From assembly GCA_026770575.1 (NCBI GenBank), contig MU657877.1, positions 9,797 through 21,388 on the forward strand: a stretch of 11,592 nucleotides of DNA. Reading direction: 5' to 3'. The notes under the pieces are model-generated. The model had not been told where the DNA came from. It made no database searches and worked only from the letters and a program-made list of their open reading frames with translations. Shown here piece by piece: positions 1 to 8,240 of the stretch. The position numbers and the translations under genes are program-made. This DNA is from Pelagophyceae sp. CCMP2097. Lineage: Eukaryota; Sar; Pelagophyceae. Positions within the stretch are counted from its first letter, which is position 1. Every line of letters starts with the position of its first letter.

Positions 1-1
1 G

Positions 2-40
2 TGGGTATATAGGAGCATGTCGTGACTCTTAATATACCCA
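2..40. repeat. Small inverted repeat, 9-bp arms
   Basis: TGGGTATAT at 2-10 is the exact reverse complement of ATATACCCA at 32-40, with a 21-base loop. It sits at the window edge, so it could be part of a larger element outside. No function can be assigned. Confidence 0.5.
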
Positions 41-224
41 GTCTCCAGCGGACCAGAGCACTGGGACGCGATATCCCTTTTGCTCTTCCTATCAACACGA
101 TAGGAGGTATCTCCGTTCTTCTTCTATTATGATTCCAATGATTCCCAATTTTAGTGATCACATTAACCACGGCCGAGTTGATGCCCTTTCCTCCCCAGAG
201 GTGGAACCTCACGGATTTAACCGT

Positions 225-260
225 GGACAGACAGAAGGACGGACGGGCGGACAGACAAAA
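225..260. repeat. Degenerate GGAC/AGAC tetranucleotide tract
   Basis: The tract reads as variants of GGAC and AGAC in 4-base register (GGAC AGAC AGAA GGAC GGAC GGGC GGAC AGAC). It looks like an old microsatellite. No coding role is apparent. Confidence 0.5.
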
Positions 261-310
261 TTGCCCTTGGCAGATCTAGGAATCCCAGGAATTCCTAATC
301 CTTCAATCAA

Positions 311-373
311 AGGACCCGAAGGGCCCTTGCCGTAAACTGACGTTGATTAAACGGCAAGGACCCTTCGGGTCCT
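311..373. repeat. 23-bp foldback with nested mini-hairpins
   Basis: The arms are 311-333 and 351-373. They are reverse complements at 22 of 23 positions and flank a 17-base AT-rich loop. Each arm is itself a hairpin: AGGACCC-GAA-GGGCCCT on the left (one mismatch) and AGGACCC-TTC-GGGTCCT on the right (7-bp stem, three-base loop). The left arm also holds the perfect palindrome AAGGGCCCTT at 319-328. It could be a small foldback element or a structured RNA. It is not a bacterial-type terminator, because no T run follows it in either direction. Confidence 0.7.
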
Positions 374-402
374 AAAAAACTTCGAACCAGACTTGTGGAG
401 CT

Positions 403-428
403 CTCGCCGAGCCACGTCGCACGGCGAG
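403..428. repeat. 7-bp hairpin upstream of the plus-strand gene
   Basis: CTCGCCG at 403-409 pairs exactly with CGGCGAG at 422-428 around a 12-base loop. In sequence this GC-rich a 7-bp stem may arise by chance. Confidence 0.3.
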
Positions 429-470
429 GTCGAAGAGGACGAGCACGGGCAACGTCGCGTGTGGAAATAC

Positions 471-479
471 CATAAAATA
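471..479 (+). promoter_or_regulatory. TATA-like element (CATAAAATA)
   Basis: CATAAAATA lies 92 bases upstream of the ATG at 571 and is the best TATA-box match before the plus-strand gene. It stands in the last AT-rich patch before the GC-rich coding block. The evidence is only sequence resemblance and position, and many algal promoters lack a TATA box. Confidence 0.35.
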
Positions 480-570
480 CTATGACTTTACCCTCGATTT
501 CCGAGCACGCAGATTCAAAGGGGCTTTTACGGTTTGTCCTCGGCGCCGCGGCGTCGACGTCGGGCGCGCC

Positions 571-1857
571 ATGCAGCCGGCCGCCGGCCCATCGGCGCCG
601 CCGCGGGAGGATCTGTCCGCGACGCCGCGCGCGCATCCCGCCGCGCATCCCGCCGCCGACGTGGGGACGCCGCCCTGCGGCCTGAACAGTGAAAACGCTT
701 TGAACGACGGTCGCTCGCTCCTCGCGACGTTCCGCGCCTCGCGAGCCCCCGGCGTCGCCACCCCCGCCGCGATACCCTCCGACGCCGGCGCCGTCGCCTT
801 TGCGGCAAAGCCCGCGGCGGTCGAAGCGCGCGCCCACACGGACCCCCTCGCAGGCGGCGACGGAACACGGGCGCGGCTTCGGCGAATAGCAGCCGCGCGC
901 CGCCGACGACGACGGTCAAAAGGAAGGACCGGACGTCGTCGGCGGCCGACACACCCCTCGCGCCGGCGAACGCGGCCGAGACGCCCGGTGCGGCGACGCG
1001 GCAGACGCCGTCGACGGCGGGCCAGATGGAGACGCCGCACCGCCTCTTCGAAGCGGACGACTCGGCCGCGCACACCGTCGAGCTCGAGCGGCTCTGCACG
1101 CTCGCCTCGTCCATCTCGTGACCCCGACACCCCGCCCGGCGTCCCGACCGGGCCTTTGCGCCCCCTCGCCGTTTCAGCACGCACTCTGAACCTCGCGCGC
1201 AGGCGGCGCCTCAAATCCGTCGTCGCCAAGTCGCCACCGAGGGACTCGTCCGACGGCGCCGCGAGGCAGGAAGACCCCTTTGACAACAAGGCCTCTTCAC
1301 GCGGTGCGCCGTCGCGCGTGGCGCTGCGGGGCGGCCGCATCGCTCGAAAGGGACGCAGAGACGTCCCTCGACGTGGCCGCACGCGTAGGCGGGGCCGTCG
1401 AAGTCAGCGCCGTCGTCTCGCCCGAGCCGCCCGCGTTGCCAACTGGCTGGCCACCGCACGGCGCCGGCCGCGACCACGGCGAGCCCGACCGACCCGCGGT
1501 CGACAAGGGGCGCGGCCGGTCAAGGCCGAGCCCGGCCGCGGCGGCGGGGGAGGCGGCGGACGGCTCTGCGGCGGTCATCGTCGAACTCACGCGCGCCCTC
1601 GCGCGGGCCGCGACGGTCCGCGACGGCACCGTCTCCAAGTGACCCCGCCGCGTCCGCCGTATTTCACCGCTCGGATCGCCTTCTGACGCGCGCGCGCTAG
1701 GCTCGAGGTCGAAAACGACGCGTTGCGGAACCGCGTCCACGACCTGGAGAGGCAGCTCCGCGACCTGGCCATCTCATTCGACTCGCTCCTCCTCTGCCTG
1801 GACTACCAGCCCATCATCAGCTACACACCCGAGAAGCCCGCCGGCCCGGAGAGGTAA
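571..1857 (+). CDS. Multi-exon gene for a disordered protein with a C-terminal leucine zipper
   Basis: I do not recognise the family. Working model: exon 1 starts at ATG 571 (junction to exon 2 unresolved); exon 2 about 867-1117; exon 3 1203-1303; exon 4 1359-1638; exon 5 1701-1857, ending TAA at 1855-1857. From 867 the joined exons total 789 bases, exactly 263 codons including the stop. With exon 1 the protein would be about 360 residues. Most of it is rich in Ala, Pro, Ser, Arg and Thr and looks disordered. The last exon opens with a coiled coil whose leucines are spaced exactly seven apart (five in a row), followed by a short tail containing YQPIISYTPEKP. The N-x7-R basic region of a bZIP factor is not visible before the zipper, so a dimerising scaffold or atypical regulator is as likely. 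Between exons 1 and 2 the frame changes near 865-867; this is either an unplaced intron or a one-base lesion. An alternative start at ATG 482 is possible. Confidence 0.6.
1118..1202 (+). other. Candidate intron, 85 nt, phase 2
   Basis: The donor is TC|GTGACC directly after a well-formed coding stretch whose frame would otherwise hit TGA at 1119. The acceptor is GCGCAG|G, with TCTGAAC as a possible branch site about 15 bases before it. Joining keeps an open frame into exon 3. A competing acceptor, TTTCAG at 1172-1177 (60-nt intron), has a better pyrimidine tract, but its frame closes near 1281 and I found no onward splice for it. Confidence 0.55.
1304..1358 (+). other. Candidate intron, 55 nt, phase 1
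   Basis: The donor is GTGCGC at 1304 and the acceptor GACGCAG ends at 1358. Splicing joins the frame of exon 3 to that of exon 4 and creates a GAG codon at the junction. It is short, but close in size to the other introns here. The support is frame logic plus splice dinucleotides only. Confidence 0.45.
1639..1700 (+). other. Intron, 62 nt, phase 2
   Basis: The donor GTGACC follows ...TCCAA, and the acceptor GCGCTAG precedes GCTCGAG. A CTGAC branch-site match lies at 1683-1687, 13 bases before the acceptor AG. Splicing forms an AAG codon and links exon 4 to the leucine-zipper exon, removing TGA stops in both flanking frames. This is the best-supported intron of the plus-strand gene. Confidence 0.75.
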
Positions 1858-2975
1858 ACGCTACGCTGACCCCGTGAAGGAAGCACCTCGTAGCGAGATA
1901 CTCCCTCCAAGCTCCGAACCGGGGCGGTGCCGTGGGCCGACATGCCGGCCGCGCCTCTGTCGGGTTCTTTCAAGGGCTTTAGAGCGCCTCGGGCTCCGTC
2001 GCCAGAGCGTCCGGCGGCGGCGCGGCGGCGGGGACCGGCGGGCTGCGCGGCGGGCGCGGGAGGGCCGCGCTTCTTCTTCTTCCGCAGGGCCTTTTTCTTG
2101 ATGCCGATCTTGCGCGCCGCGACTGTGACAGGGCTGTGGTGCAGCACCGCGTCGACGACGAAGCCGAACACGGCGATTAGGGCGCCCGAAAAGAAGAGAA
2201 TGAGAGCGACCGCCGATTCGCCGCGGAGCGTGGTCCCGGCGGGCAAAATGCCCTGCGCCAGCACGGGCACGAACGCGAAACCCTCCTCGAGGACGAGGTC
2301 CTGCAGCGCGCCGGGCATGGCGACGAGCGCGAAGAGGAGAAAGAGTGCGGCGTCGAGCACGCGAGACGTGCGAGACAGCTCCACCGCGTGGACGTCGTCG
2401 AGGTGATGCTCCACGAACGCGGCGACCGCTTCGGTGTCGCGCGCCGCGAGCAGCTCGTCGACGCCGCGGAGATCTGACGCTGCGGCGACGGCCTCGATAT
2501 TGCGCACGGCCGCGATGACACCTGCGCCGCGGCCGAGCGCGAGCGCCCCAAGGAGCGTCAGCGCACCGGGCACGCGGATGGCGTGCGGGTAGCGCGCCGC
2601 AAAGAGGTTTTCGACGTCGTCGAAGCGCCGAAGCGGGATGCGCGCGATGCGCGGGACGAGCGCGCCGACTCGGAGAAGGAGGACAAAAAAGGTCTTGACG
2701 ACGGCGTAGTAGAGGGCGAGCGTGGCGGCGCAGTTGACGAGCCAGCGCCGCGCCTGGGCCGCGCCCCAGATGGACGCCCAGAGCGCGCAGTAGTAGACGC
2801 AGCCGGCGAGGACGCCGCCGTAGGCGAGCCACGCGGCGACGTAGCTGCAGAGCCGCAGCGCCTCGTGGGGCGCCTTGATGCCCCCGCTCACCACCTCGCG
2901 GACCATCAGATGCACGAAGCGGTGGCGGTGATCCAACTGCGCGACCCGCAGCATGTCGAGGATGATGTCGCGACG
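1821..2975 (-). CDS. C-terminal multi-pass membrane portion of the polycystin/REJ-like protein
   Basis: This stretch follows the TAG at 2976-2978 in the same frame and ends at TAG 1821-1823. Counting from the ATG at 2954 there are 377 residues. Strongly hydrophobic segments lie at about 36-61, 72-94, 199-217 and 247-267. A Lys-rich patch (KKKALRKKKKR) at 287-297 and a long Pro/Ala/Arg tail follow. The eight residues between the TAG and that ATG (RRDIILDM) read naturally as the continuation of the upstream helical section, so I treat this as the end of the same protein and not as a separate gene. If translated independently from 2954 it would be a four-helix membrane protein. The last 37 bases overlap the end of the plus-strand gene. 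Confidence 0.65.
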   Translation of the reverse strand, partial: RRDIILDMLRVAQLDHRHRFVHLMVREVVSGGIKAPHEALRLCSYVAAWLAYGGVLAGCVYYCALWASIWGAAQARRWLVNCAATLALYYAVVKTFFVLLLRVGALVPRIARIPLRRFDDVENLFAARYPHAIRVPGALTLLGALALGRGAGVIAAVRNIEAVAAASDLRGVDELLAARDTEAVAAFVEHHLDDVHAVELSRTSRVLDAALFLLFALVAMPGALQDLVLEEGFAFVPVLAQGILPAGTTLRGESAVALILFFSGALIAVFGFVVDAVLHHSPVTVAARKIGIKKKALRKKKKRGPPAPAAQPAGPRRRAAAGRSGDGARGALKPLKEPDRGAAGMSAHGTAPVRSLEGVSRYEVLPSRGQRSVYLSGPAGFSGV

Positions 2976-5900
2976 CTACTGCTGCGTCGCGTCGTCGTCG
3001 GCGCCGCGCGGCTCCGGCGCCGCCTCGAGCGCCCGCAGGGCGTTGCGCGCGAGGACGAAGTCGGCGCGGAGCCGCCGCCGGGCCAGGCCCGCGTCGACTT
3101 GCCCCTCGGCCATGCCCCACTCGGCGCGGCGCTGCACCGCGAGGCGCCGCAGCGCCCGCTTCGCATGTTCGTACTGACGGCCCTCGCGCGCCTCGACGAG
3201 CGCCAGGCAGGCCGCGAGTTCTCCGAGCTGCTGCTCGACGACGCCGCGCGTTATGAGCACTAATGCATCAAGCTCGCCCTCTAGCACGCGCTCGACGTCG
3301 TCGCCCTCGCGCGCCGAGAGCTTGTCGGCGAAACGCTGCGACATGGCTCTCTGCAGCGACGCGGCGCTCCGCATCGACGACGGCCTCTTCGCGGCGGCGC
3401 CCGCGGCCATGCGGTTGGCACCGGGGCTCGCGGCCTCGCGGTTGGCTCCGGGGCTGAGCTGCGCCGCTAACTCGTCGAGTACGCAAGCCACCGAAAGCAC
3501 GGGCGACCGCGCCGGGCCCGGGGACGCGACCTCGAGGTCGATATCGTCGTCGTCGAGTTCGACGTCGATGTCCAGGTGCGCGTTGATCGGTGCGTCGCTG
3601 ACGAGCGAGCCGGCCGGCGCCGCGTCGACAATGGCGACTTGTTGGTCCGCGGGGTCGACCACGTCGTTGGAAATTTCCTGGCCGCCTTCCGCACCGCCGC
3701 CGTCCGGCGTCGGCGGCCGTCCCCCCGCGTCGCCGCCGCCGCGCCAGGCGCAGAACCGGGCGCGGAACGCCGCAATCGCCGGCGGCAGCGGCGCGATGAT
3801 GAATCCTTCGAAGATGAATTCGCAGGCCTTGATGATGGGCAGCGTCAGCGCGAGCGTGAGGCCGGCAAAGAGGAGCGTCAACGGGTTGTACGCGCCCGCT
3901 ATAGGCTGGAAGACGTCGCAGGACTGTGCGCAGAGGTCCCAGGCGCAGAGCTTGGTGCTGCCGGCCCAGGCGCCCGTCTCGTGCGAGATGCACGCGCCCT
4001 CGTCGGTGTCGCTTGCGCATCCAGGGTCAAACGTGACAAGATTCTGCTGGACGCAGGCCGTGAACATGAAGATCAGAACCTCGACGCCGAAGTTGACCGC
4101 GCGCGCGGCGCGCGGAACGGACGACGAGTGCACGGCGAAGAAGTTGACGCAGGGGTGGTTCTTGCGCAGCGCGCCCAGCGCGAACGAAACGAACGTGGGC
4201 GGGCGCGCTGCTGCCGCGCTGGCGCCGGCGACGGCGAGGGCGTCGTGTCCCGGCGGCGGCGGCGGGGGGGAGGCCGCCTCGACGGCGGCGGCGGCGCCGG
4301 CCAGGCCCGCGGCTCTCGCGGCGTCGCGCCTGTCCAGCCAGCTGCCGTAGGCACAGGTGAGCAGCGTGAGACCGAGCAGCACCGCGAGCGCGAGGAACAT
4401 GGGCAGCGCGCGCTTTGGTTGGATGGGCTTCGAGAGCACCGCGCCGTACGCGCTGATCACGTCGCCGAGGCTGCTCGCCACGGCGTAGTCGGCCGGCTCG
4501 TCGACGACAACGTCGCACTCGCATATTGTCGAGTTGGCCTGCAGGACGGCGCGGCAGCCGGACGGGGACCAGGCGGACCCGTCCCAGACGGTGCAGTTCG
4601 CCTCGGCGCGCGGGCAAAAAACCTCGGTCACCGCCGCAGGTCCGCCCTCGCACAGAACGGTCAGCTTCGTGTCGTCGGGGCAGACGAACGAATGGTTGCT
4701 GTACTCGCCGCAGGCGCACGGCAGGTTCGTGCCGACCGGCGCGGATACGTCCGTCAACGCCGTGCGCAGCTGCAGCGAGACGAAAATCGTCGCTGCCACA
4801 GACACCGTCTCGTTGGTCGCGAGGCGCCTGCGCATCGGGAACTTAATCGGGAAGCTCTCGCGAAGCCGGCGCCGCCGTGCCTGCGACGAGTCCGACGCAG
4901 AGTTCGCGCCGAAGCGCACGACGTCGGACGCCAGCACCGTCGCCGCGGCCGCCGCGTGCGGATTGACGGCAAACGCGCTGAGCGCCACGCCCAGCTCGCG
5001 GAAATCGCCGCCGCCGCTGCCGAGGTCGACGGCGGTGCTCGACGCGCCGAGGGCGAGCGAGCCGCCGGCGTCTCCGCCGAGCTTCTGCGCGATCGTCTTC
5101 AGGTTTTTGGAATGCACCGAGACGGCGAACTCGCCGAGCACGGCGTCGAGGAGCTGCGCCGTGGCCATGGAGTCGACGGCGGCGCTCAGCGCAGACGCCA
5201 CCATGGTGGCGACGGTGGGGTTTCGTAGTGTGGCAGCGTCTGCGCCTCCGCCGTCTACCGATGGCCTCTCCGATGCGGCCTCGTTTGCCGTGGCGTTCTT
5301 CGCGAAGAGCGTCGAGTCGAAGAGGTCGGAGAGGGCGGAAATGACGGATTGCGCCGTCGAGTCGCCGAGGCTGACGTCCGTCGACAGCGCGGCGAGGGCC
5401 TGCGCACTCTCGAGCGAGATGGACGCCGCAAACGTCGAGAGACCGCCCGGGTTCGCCGTCGTGCTCAGGAGCGACGACGACGTCTGCTCGATCGTCGACG
5501 GCTCGGCGTCCTGCGCGACGGGAAAGTCGAAGCGCCGCTGCGCGGCGAGCCGCCTCGTCGTCAGCCCGAGCCGCCGCCTCGATGACGCGGGCCCGAGGCC
5601 GTCGATGACGCCGGCTGTGGCGTCGGCGAGCGTGTCGCGCAGCGCCGCGTCGTCGCCCGCGGCCAATGAGATGGAGGCGACGGACCGACACACCGCCACA
5701 GCGTCGCCGAGCGCGAACGCGTCGACGAGCATCGCGTCCGTCACGTTGGTCAGTGCCTCCCCTTTGAGCGTCAACGCGCCGACGCGGACGCTCACCGACG
5801 TTTGGACGGAGCCGCCGAGCGTGTCGTTCGCGACGGCGACGAGCGTGACGTTCGGCGCACCCGGCGCCAGGACGACGCCGGCCAGCGCCGTCGCTAGACT

Positions 5901-6147
5901 CGGCACGCTCAGCGCGATGCCACCGCTCTTGGAGAAGAAGGCGTACTGGAGCGGCCCGTCTTCCGTGACCCAGAACATCGTCTCGAACGAAAACTGGGTT
6001 TCGATCGCGACGCCGAAGCCGGGTTCGACGCGGAGGATGCTCGACGTCGGCAGGCTCGCCGCGACGACGATGACCGAGGCGCTGCCGAAGAGAAATGCCG
6101 GCGACACCTCGAGCGCCGCCGCCAGCGTGAACGTGTACGAGCGCGCC
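2976..6147 (-). CDS. Main core of the polycystin/REJ-like protein: REJ end, GAIN/GPS-like, first membrane helices, coiled coil
   Basis: The frame is open from above 6179 to TAG 2976; residues here are counted from 6179. Residues about 13-135 finish a REJ-like module (RSYTFTL, then several beta-strand-like runs). Residues 140-470 resemble the helical part of a GAIN domain and carry Arg-rich sites RRRL (201-204) and RRRRL (435-439). A GPS-like motif spans 529-556: C529, W532, W537, C542, C553 and C555, preceded by more cysteines (488, 490, 500, 510, 522). The residues after CEC are DVV, not the H-L-T/S cleavage triplet. A clear membrane helix is at 591-612. Then come a section with an RKNHP motif near 672, hydrophobic runs at 695-717 and 764-785 flanking a Cys-rich loop (721-754), an acidic patch at 870-883, a duplicated SPGANR motif (909 and 918), and a charged coiled coil at about 960-1053. 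The order matches polycystin-1-type proteins. Confidence 0.75.
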
Positions 6148-6862
6148 GGGCACGAGGACGAGGTTGTGGTCTCGCGCACCGCGCGCTGCGCTCGATGTCA
6201 GCGGCACGTCTGTCCGCGCCCAGTGCGCGAGCGAAAAGTCGTCATAAAATGCGCCCGACGTTATCACCCACTTCGACGTCACGTTCGCCCCCTCGTAGGA
6301 CTGGCCAAGCGAGCTCGACGCCACGGCCGCGACGAGGACGAGCCGCAGCGTGCTGGAGACGCGGAGCGGGCCGGCCGCGTCGAGGATGACGCTCGGCACG
6401 TCCGTCGCCGCGAGCTCGTAGGCGGTGTTTGCGACGGCGGTGCGGCCGAAGCTCGCCGACACGGTGACCTGGAAGCGGTACGCGCCGGCGACGAAAGAGT
6501 TGTGGAGGATGAACGCTTCGCCCGTGTACGGTAGCGCCCCGTCCTCGAGCGACGGGTCGAACGCCGCACAACCTTCGACGCACGCCCAGGCGAAGCCGAG
6601 GCCGGCGGCGGCGCCCGTCAGGCCCTTTACGTCGGGGTCGTAGGACTTTGCCGCGGAGACGCGCGCGCCCGAGGCCGCTGGGACAACGCCGCCCAAAGTT
6701 ACCGCGACGACGGCCGACCGCTTGATCACGACGGCCGCCGTCGCCGAGACGCTGAGCTCCGTCACGTCGTCCGTCACCGTCGCGACGAGCACGTAATCGC
6801 CGACGGCGAGCGAGTACGGCCCAAGCTTGTAGTAATTCTGGTCGTTGGACTCGCTCGGCAGC
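6148..6862 (-). CDS. REJ-like extracellular section (frame-shifted against both neighbours)
   Basis: The frame is open and reads as an extracellular beta-rich domain: motifs such as YYKLGPYSLAVGDYVLVATV at the start and ASFGRTAVANTAYEL further on, with little charge clustering. At its 5' side (about 6862) one base appears to be missing relative to the exon above. At its 3' side (about 6147, in CCCGGCGCG) one base appears extra; skipping it joins VLVP to RSYTFTL. No GT...AG intron fits either junction. By architecture it belongs between the two REJ-like parts of the large minus-strand protein. Confidence 0.6.
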
Positions 6863-7043
6863 CGCTGAGCGACAGGTCGGCACGCGTCGCAGCGTCAAGG
6901 AGCGCGTAGCCAAAGCTGACGGCGCGGTCAGCGGCCGGCCGCCCGTCACAGCTCGTCGCGATGCCCTTGACTAGGATCGACACCTGCTTCGGCTGCGTGA
7001 ACTCGAAGACGGTGCTGCCGACGAAGAGCATGTTCGGCGGCGC
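6863..7043 (-). CDS. REJ-like exon fragment
   Basis: This exon starts directly after the TTAG acceptor at 7044 with APPNMLFVGSTVFEF and continues to FGYALLDAATRADLSLS. The wording is typical of the Ig-like strands in REJ modules of algal polycystin-like proteins (my recollection of the family). The frame is then lost at about 6862 and resumes one base off in the next section. Confidence 0.6.
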
Positions 7044-7200
7044 CTAATCGTGCGTTGAGTTTGCGGTGCCGGCCGCGAAAAATTACCCCTCGCGGGGCCC
7101 GGCAACCGTCCGTCTAGGGTTGTCGCGTGGAGCGTCCCTCGGTCGACTTTCCGCGGCGCGATTTTGCGCACGACAAGGACGCAGGCAGGCGAGATCATAC
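7044..7200 (-). other. Intron, 157 nt, phase 0
   Basis: The donor is GTATGA directly after a GAT codon at 7201-7203; the acceptor is CACGATTAG, followed by GCG. A branch-like ACTCAAC lies about 16 bases before the acceptor AG. Splicing joins FAVKVRTD to APPNMLFVG without loss of frame and skips the in-frame TGA just after the donor. This is the best-supported intron in the minus-strand gene. Confidence 0.75.
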
Positions 7201-7490
7201 ATCTGTGCGGACTTTCACCGCAAACGGAGCCGACGTGGCCTGGCCGAGGATGAAGTTCGTGGTCTTGAGGCGAATCGTCATGGATGCGACGCCCGCGCCC
7301 GCGAACGCCACGAGCTCCGCCGGCGTCACCACGAGGCTCGCGCTGCCCCGGGGCCCTTTGTTCGCGCGGTCGACGGCTGGGCGGAGCGCCGACGCATTGA
7401 CCGCCTCGGCGGACCACGCGTACGACAAGGCGCGCCCGCCGCTACCCGTTGACTGCGACGAATCGATGGTCAGGCATACGGCATGGGAAA
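7201..7490 (-). CDS. REJ-like module exon
   Basis: The exon encodes a compact REJ-type sequence: LTIDSSQSTGSGGRALSYAW near the start, then a hydrophobic strand (SLVVTPAEL), and RLKTTNFILGQ close to the end. The order 'D-S-S/A-x-S-T-G-S-G-G-R ... W ... TNF-x-G' is what I know of REJ modules in polycystin-like proteins. It is bounded by a proposed 61-nt intron upstream and a 157-nt intron downstream. Confidence 0.7.
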
Positions 7491-7551
7491 CTTGAAAGGA
7501 ACCGTCGCGGCATGCGCGACACGCGGCGCCGCCTCGTCAAAGGCGCCGCAC
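7491..7551 (-). other. Candidate intron, 61 nt, phase 1
   Basis: The donor is GAAG|GTGCGG and the acceptor TTCCTTTCAAG|TT, with a pyrimidine-rich end. Splicing joins PEELGACE to VSHAVCLTID and changes frame exactly as needed. The donor resembles those of the plus-strand gene (GTGCGC, GTGACC). The open frame through the intron (ending at TGA) does not resemble REJ sequence. Confidence 0.5.
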
Positions 7552-7850
7552 CTTCGCAGGCGCCGAGCTCCTCGGGGCCTTCGAGGAGCGCCTCCGGGAC
7601 GAGGTTCGGCGACGGTGGTTCGAGCGCCGGCGAAATCGTCGCAGTCGCACTGCTCCGAGGCCGCGCTGCACGCGCGCTTGATGACGCCGCCGAGCACGGT
7701 GACCGTCGAGCCCGGGACGAGCGCCAACGCGTCGTAAACTTCGGCGTTCAGCCGCGACGCCGAATGCCTGCATGTTTATCGTGAGCCATGCTGATTTCCA
7801 AGGTTGTGTCGCCGCGCACGGACCCGTCGGGACAAGGCAGCGTCCTCTCA
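7552..7850 (-). CDS. Extracellular module preceding the REJ exon, with two or three frame changes
   Basis: Two stretches read convincingly: VYDALALVPGSTVTVLGG with ACSAASEQCDC (about 7650-7745) and ISPALEPPSPNLVPEALLEG with PEELGACE (7552-7645). They are one base out of register; removing one G after the CDC codons joins them. Further 5' (7750-7850) two frames are open and both look plausible (PDGSVRGDTTLEISM and AWLTINMQAFGVAAE), so I cannot fix the exact course. In related proteins, as I recall, this segment is one continuous domain ending in 'GAC' before the REJ start. Confidence 0.5.
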
Positions 7851-8240
7851 AAGGGGCCTCTCAGCAGTGAAAGGCACGCGCCAGGAGCACTCGGCGGTCT
7901 TCACGCCCTGAAAGTCGAGGACGCACGCGCAGGGAAAGGGAGCGCCCGTGGCGACGCCGCCCTGGTCCGTGTCGCCGTCAAAGGTGATGGTCGTCTCGGA
8001 GCCCGCCATGATGTACCAAGCCTGCAGCAGCGCTGGCGCGGGCGGCACACGGCCGAGGGCCCGCAGCGTGTCGCACGACGCCACTATCGGCGCCGCAGAG
8101 GGCGCCGGGCGTGGCACAGCCGTCGGTTGGAACTGAACGACGGGCTGCTTTTTCGGACCGGGCGTCGCCGCGCTGTCGGTCGACGCCGTCGTCGGAACGG
8201 ACGTCGAAGAAACGAAAGGCACTGGCATGGGTGTCAGATG
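7848..8240 (-). CDS. Extracellular Cys-containing module after the PT stalk
   Basis: The open frame begins in a PT/PV-rich linker and passes into a folded-looking section with [41 protein letters not shown] and AECSWR. Four cysteines and alternating hydrophobic strands suggest a beta-sandwich. I recognise the pattern 'TFDxxTDxGG...FPCxxVLDF' from large algal stalk proteins but know no named Pfam family for it. The frame ends at TGA 7848-7850 and resumes out of register. At the 5' side (about 8235) one base appears to be missing. Confidence 0.55.
   Translation of the reverse strand, partial: HLTPMPVPFVSSTSVPTTASTDSAATPGPKKQPVVQFQPTAVPRPAPSAAPIVASCDTLRALGRVPPAPALLQAWYIMAGSETTITFDGDTDQGGVATGAPFPCACVLDFQGVKTAECSWRVPFTAERPL

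Larger units (their letters stand above)
1..540. other. Intergenic region, lower GC than the rest
   Basis: I see no convincing gene in this stretch. Short open frames exist, but they have no recognisable protein character and match no neighbouring exon. Base composition is far more balanced here than after position 540, where it becomes extremely GC-rich. The stretch holds three inverted repeats (2-40, 311-373, 403-428), a degenerate GGAC/AGAC tract (225-260), a 10-bp palindrome AGGAATTCCT near 288, and a TATA-like site near 471. It is probably the upstream region and 5' leader of the plus-strand gene that follows. Confidence 0.6.

Noticed and set aside
311..380. Rho-independent terminator
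   Set aside because: No T run follows the stem on either strand, and the locus is eukaryotic.
480..1740. Minus-strand Arg-rich open frames opposite the leucine-zipper gene
   Set aside because: They are compositional shadows. The plus strand offers consistent splice junctions, a heptad leucine pattern and a natural stop.
2976..2978. UAG reassigned to glutamine
   Set aside because: The CAG-CAG-TAG context is suggestive, but stops in the repeat array align with Ser or Pro codons, and proposed gene ends here also use TAG and TAA. A point mutation is simpler.
3253..6534. Long plus-strand open frames opposite the membrane-protein core
   Set aside because: They are rich in Arg, Ser and Ala without domain structure. 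The minus strand has membrane helices, a GPS-like motif and REJ-like sequence over the same bases, so these are antisense shadows in high-GC DNA.
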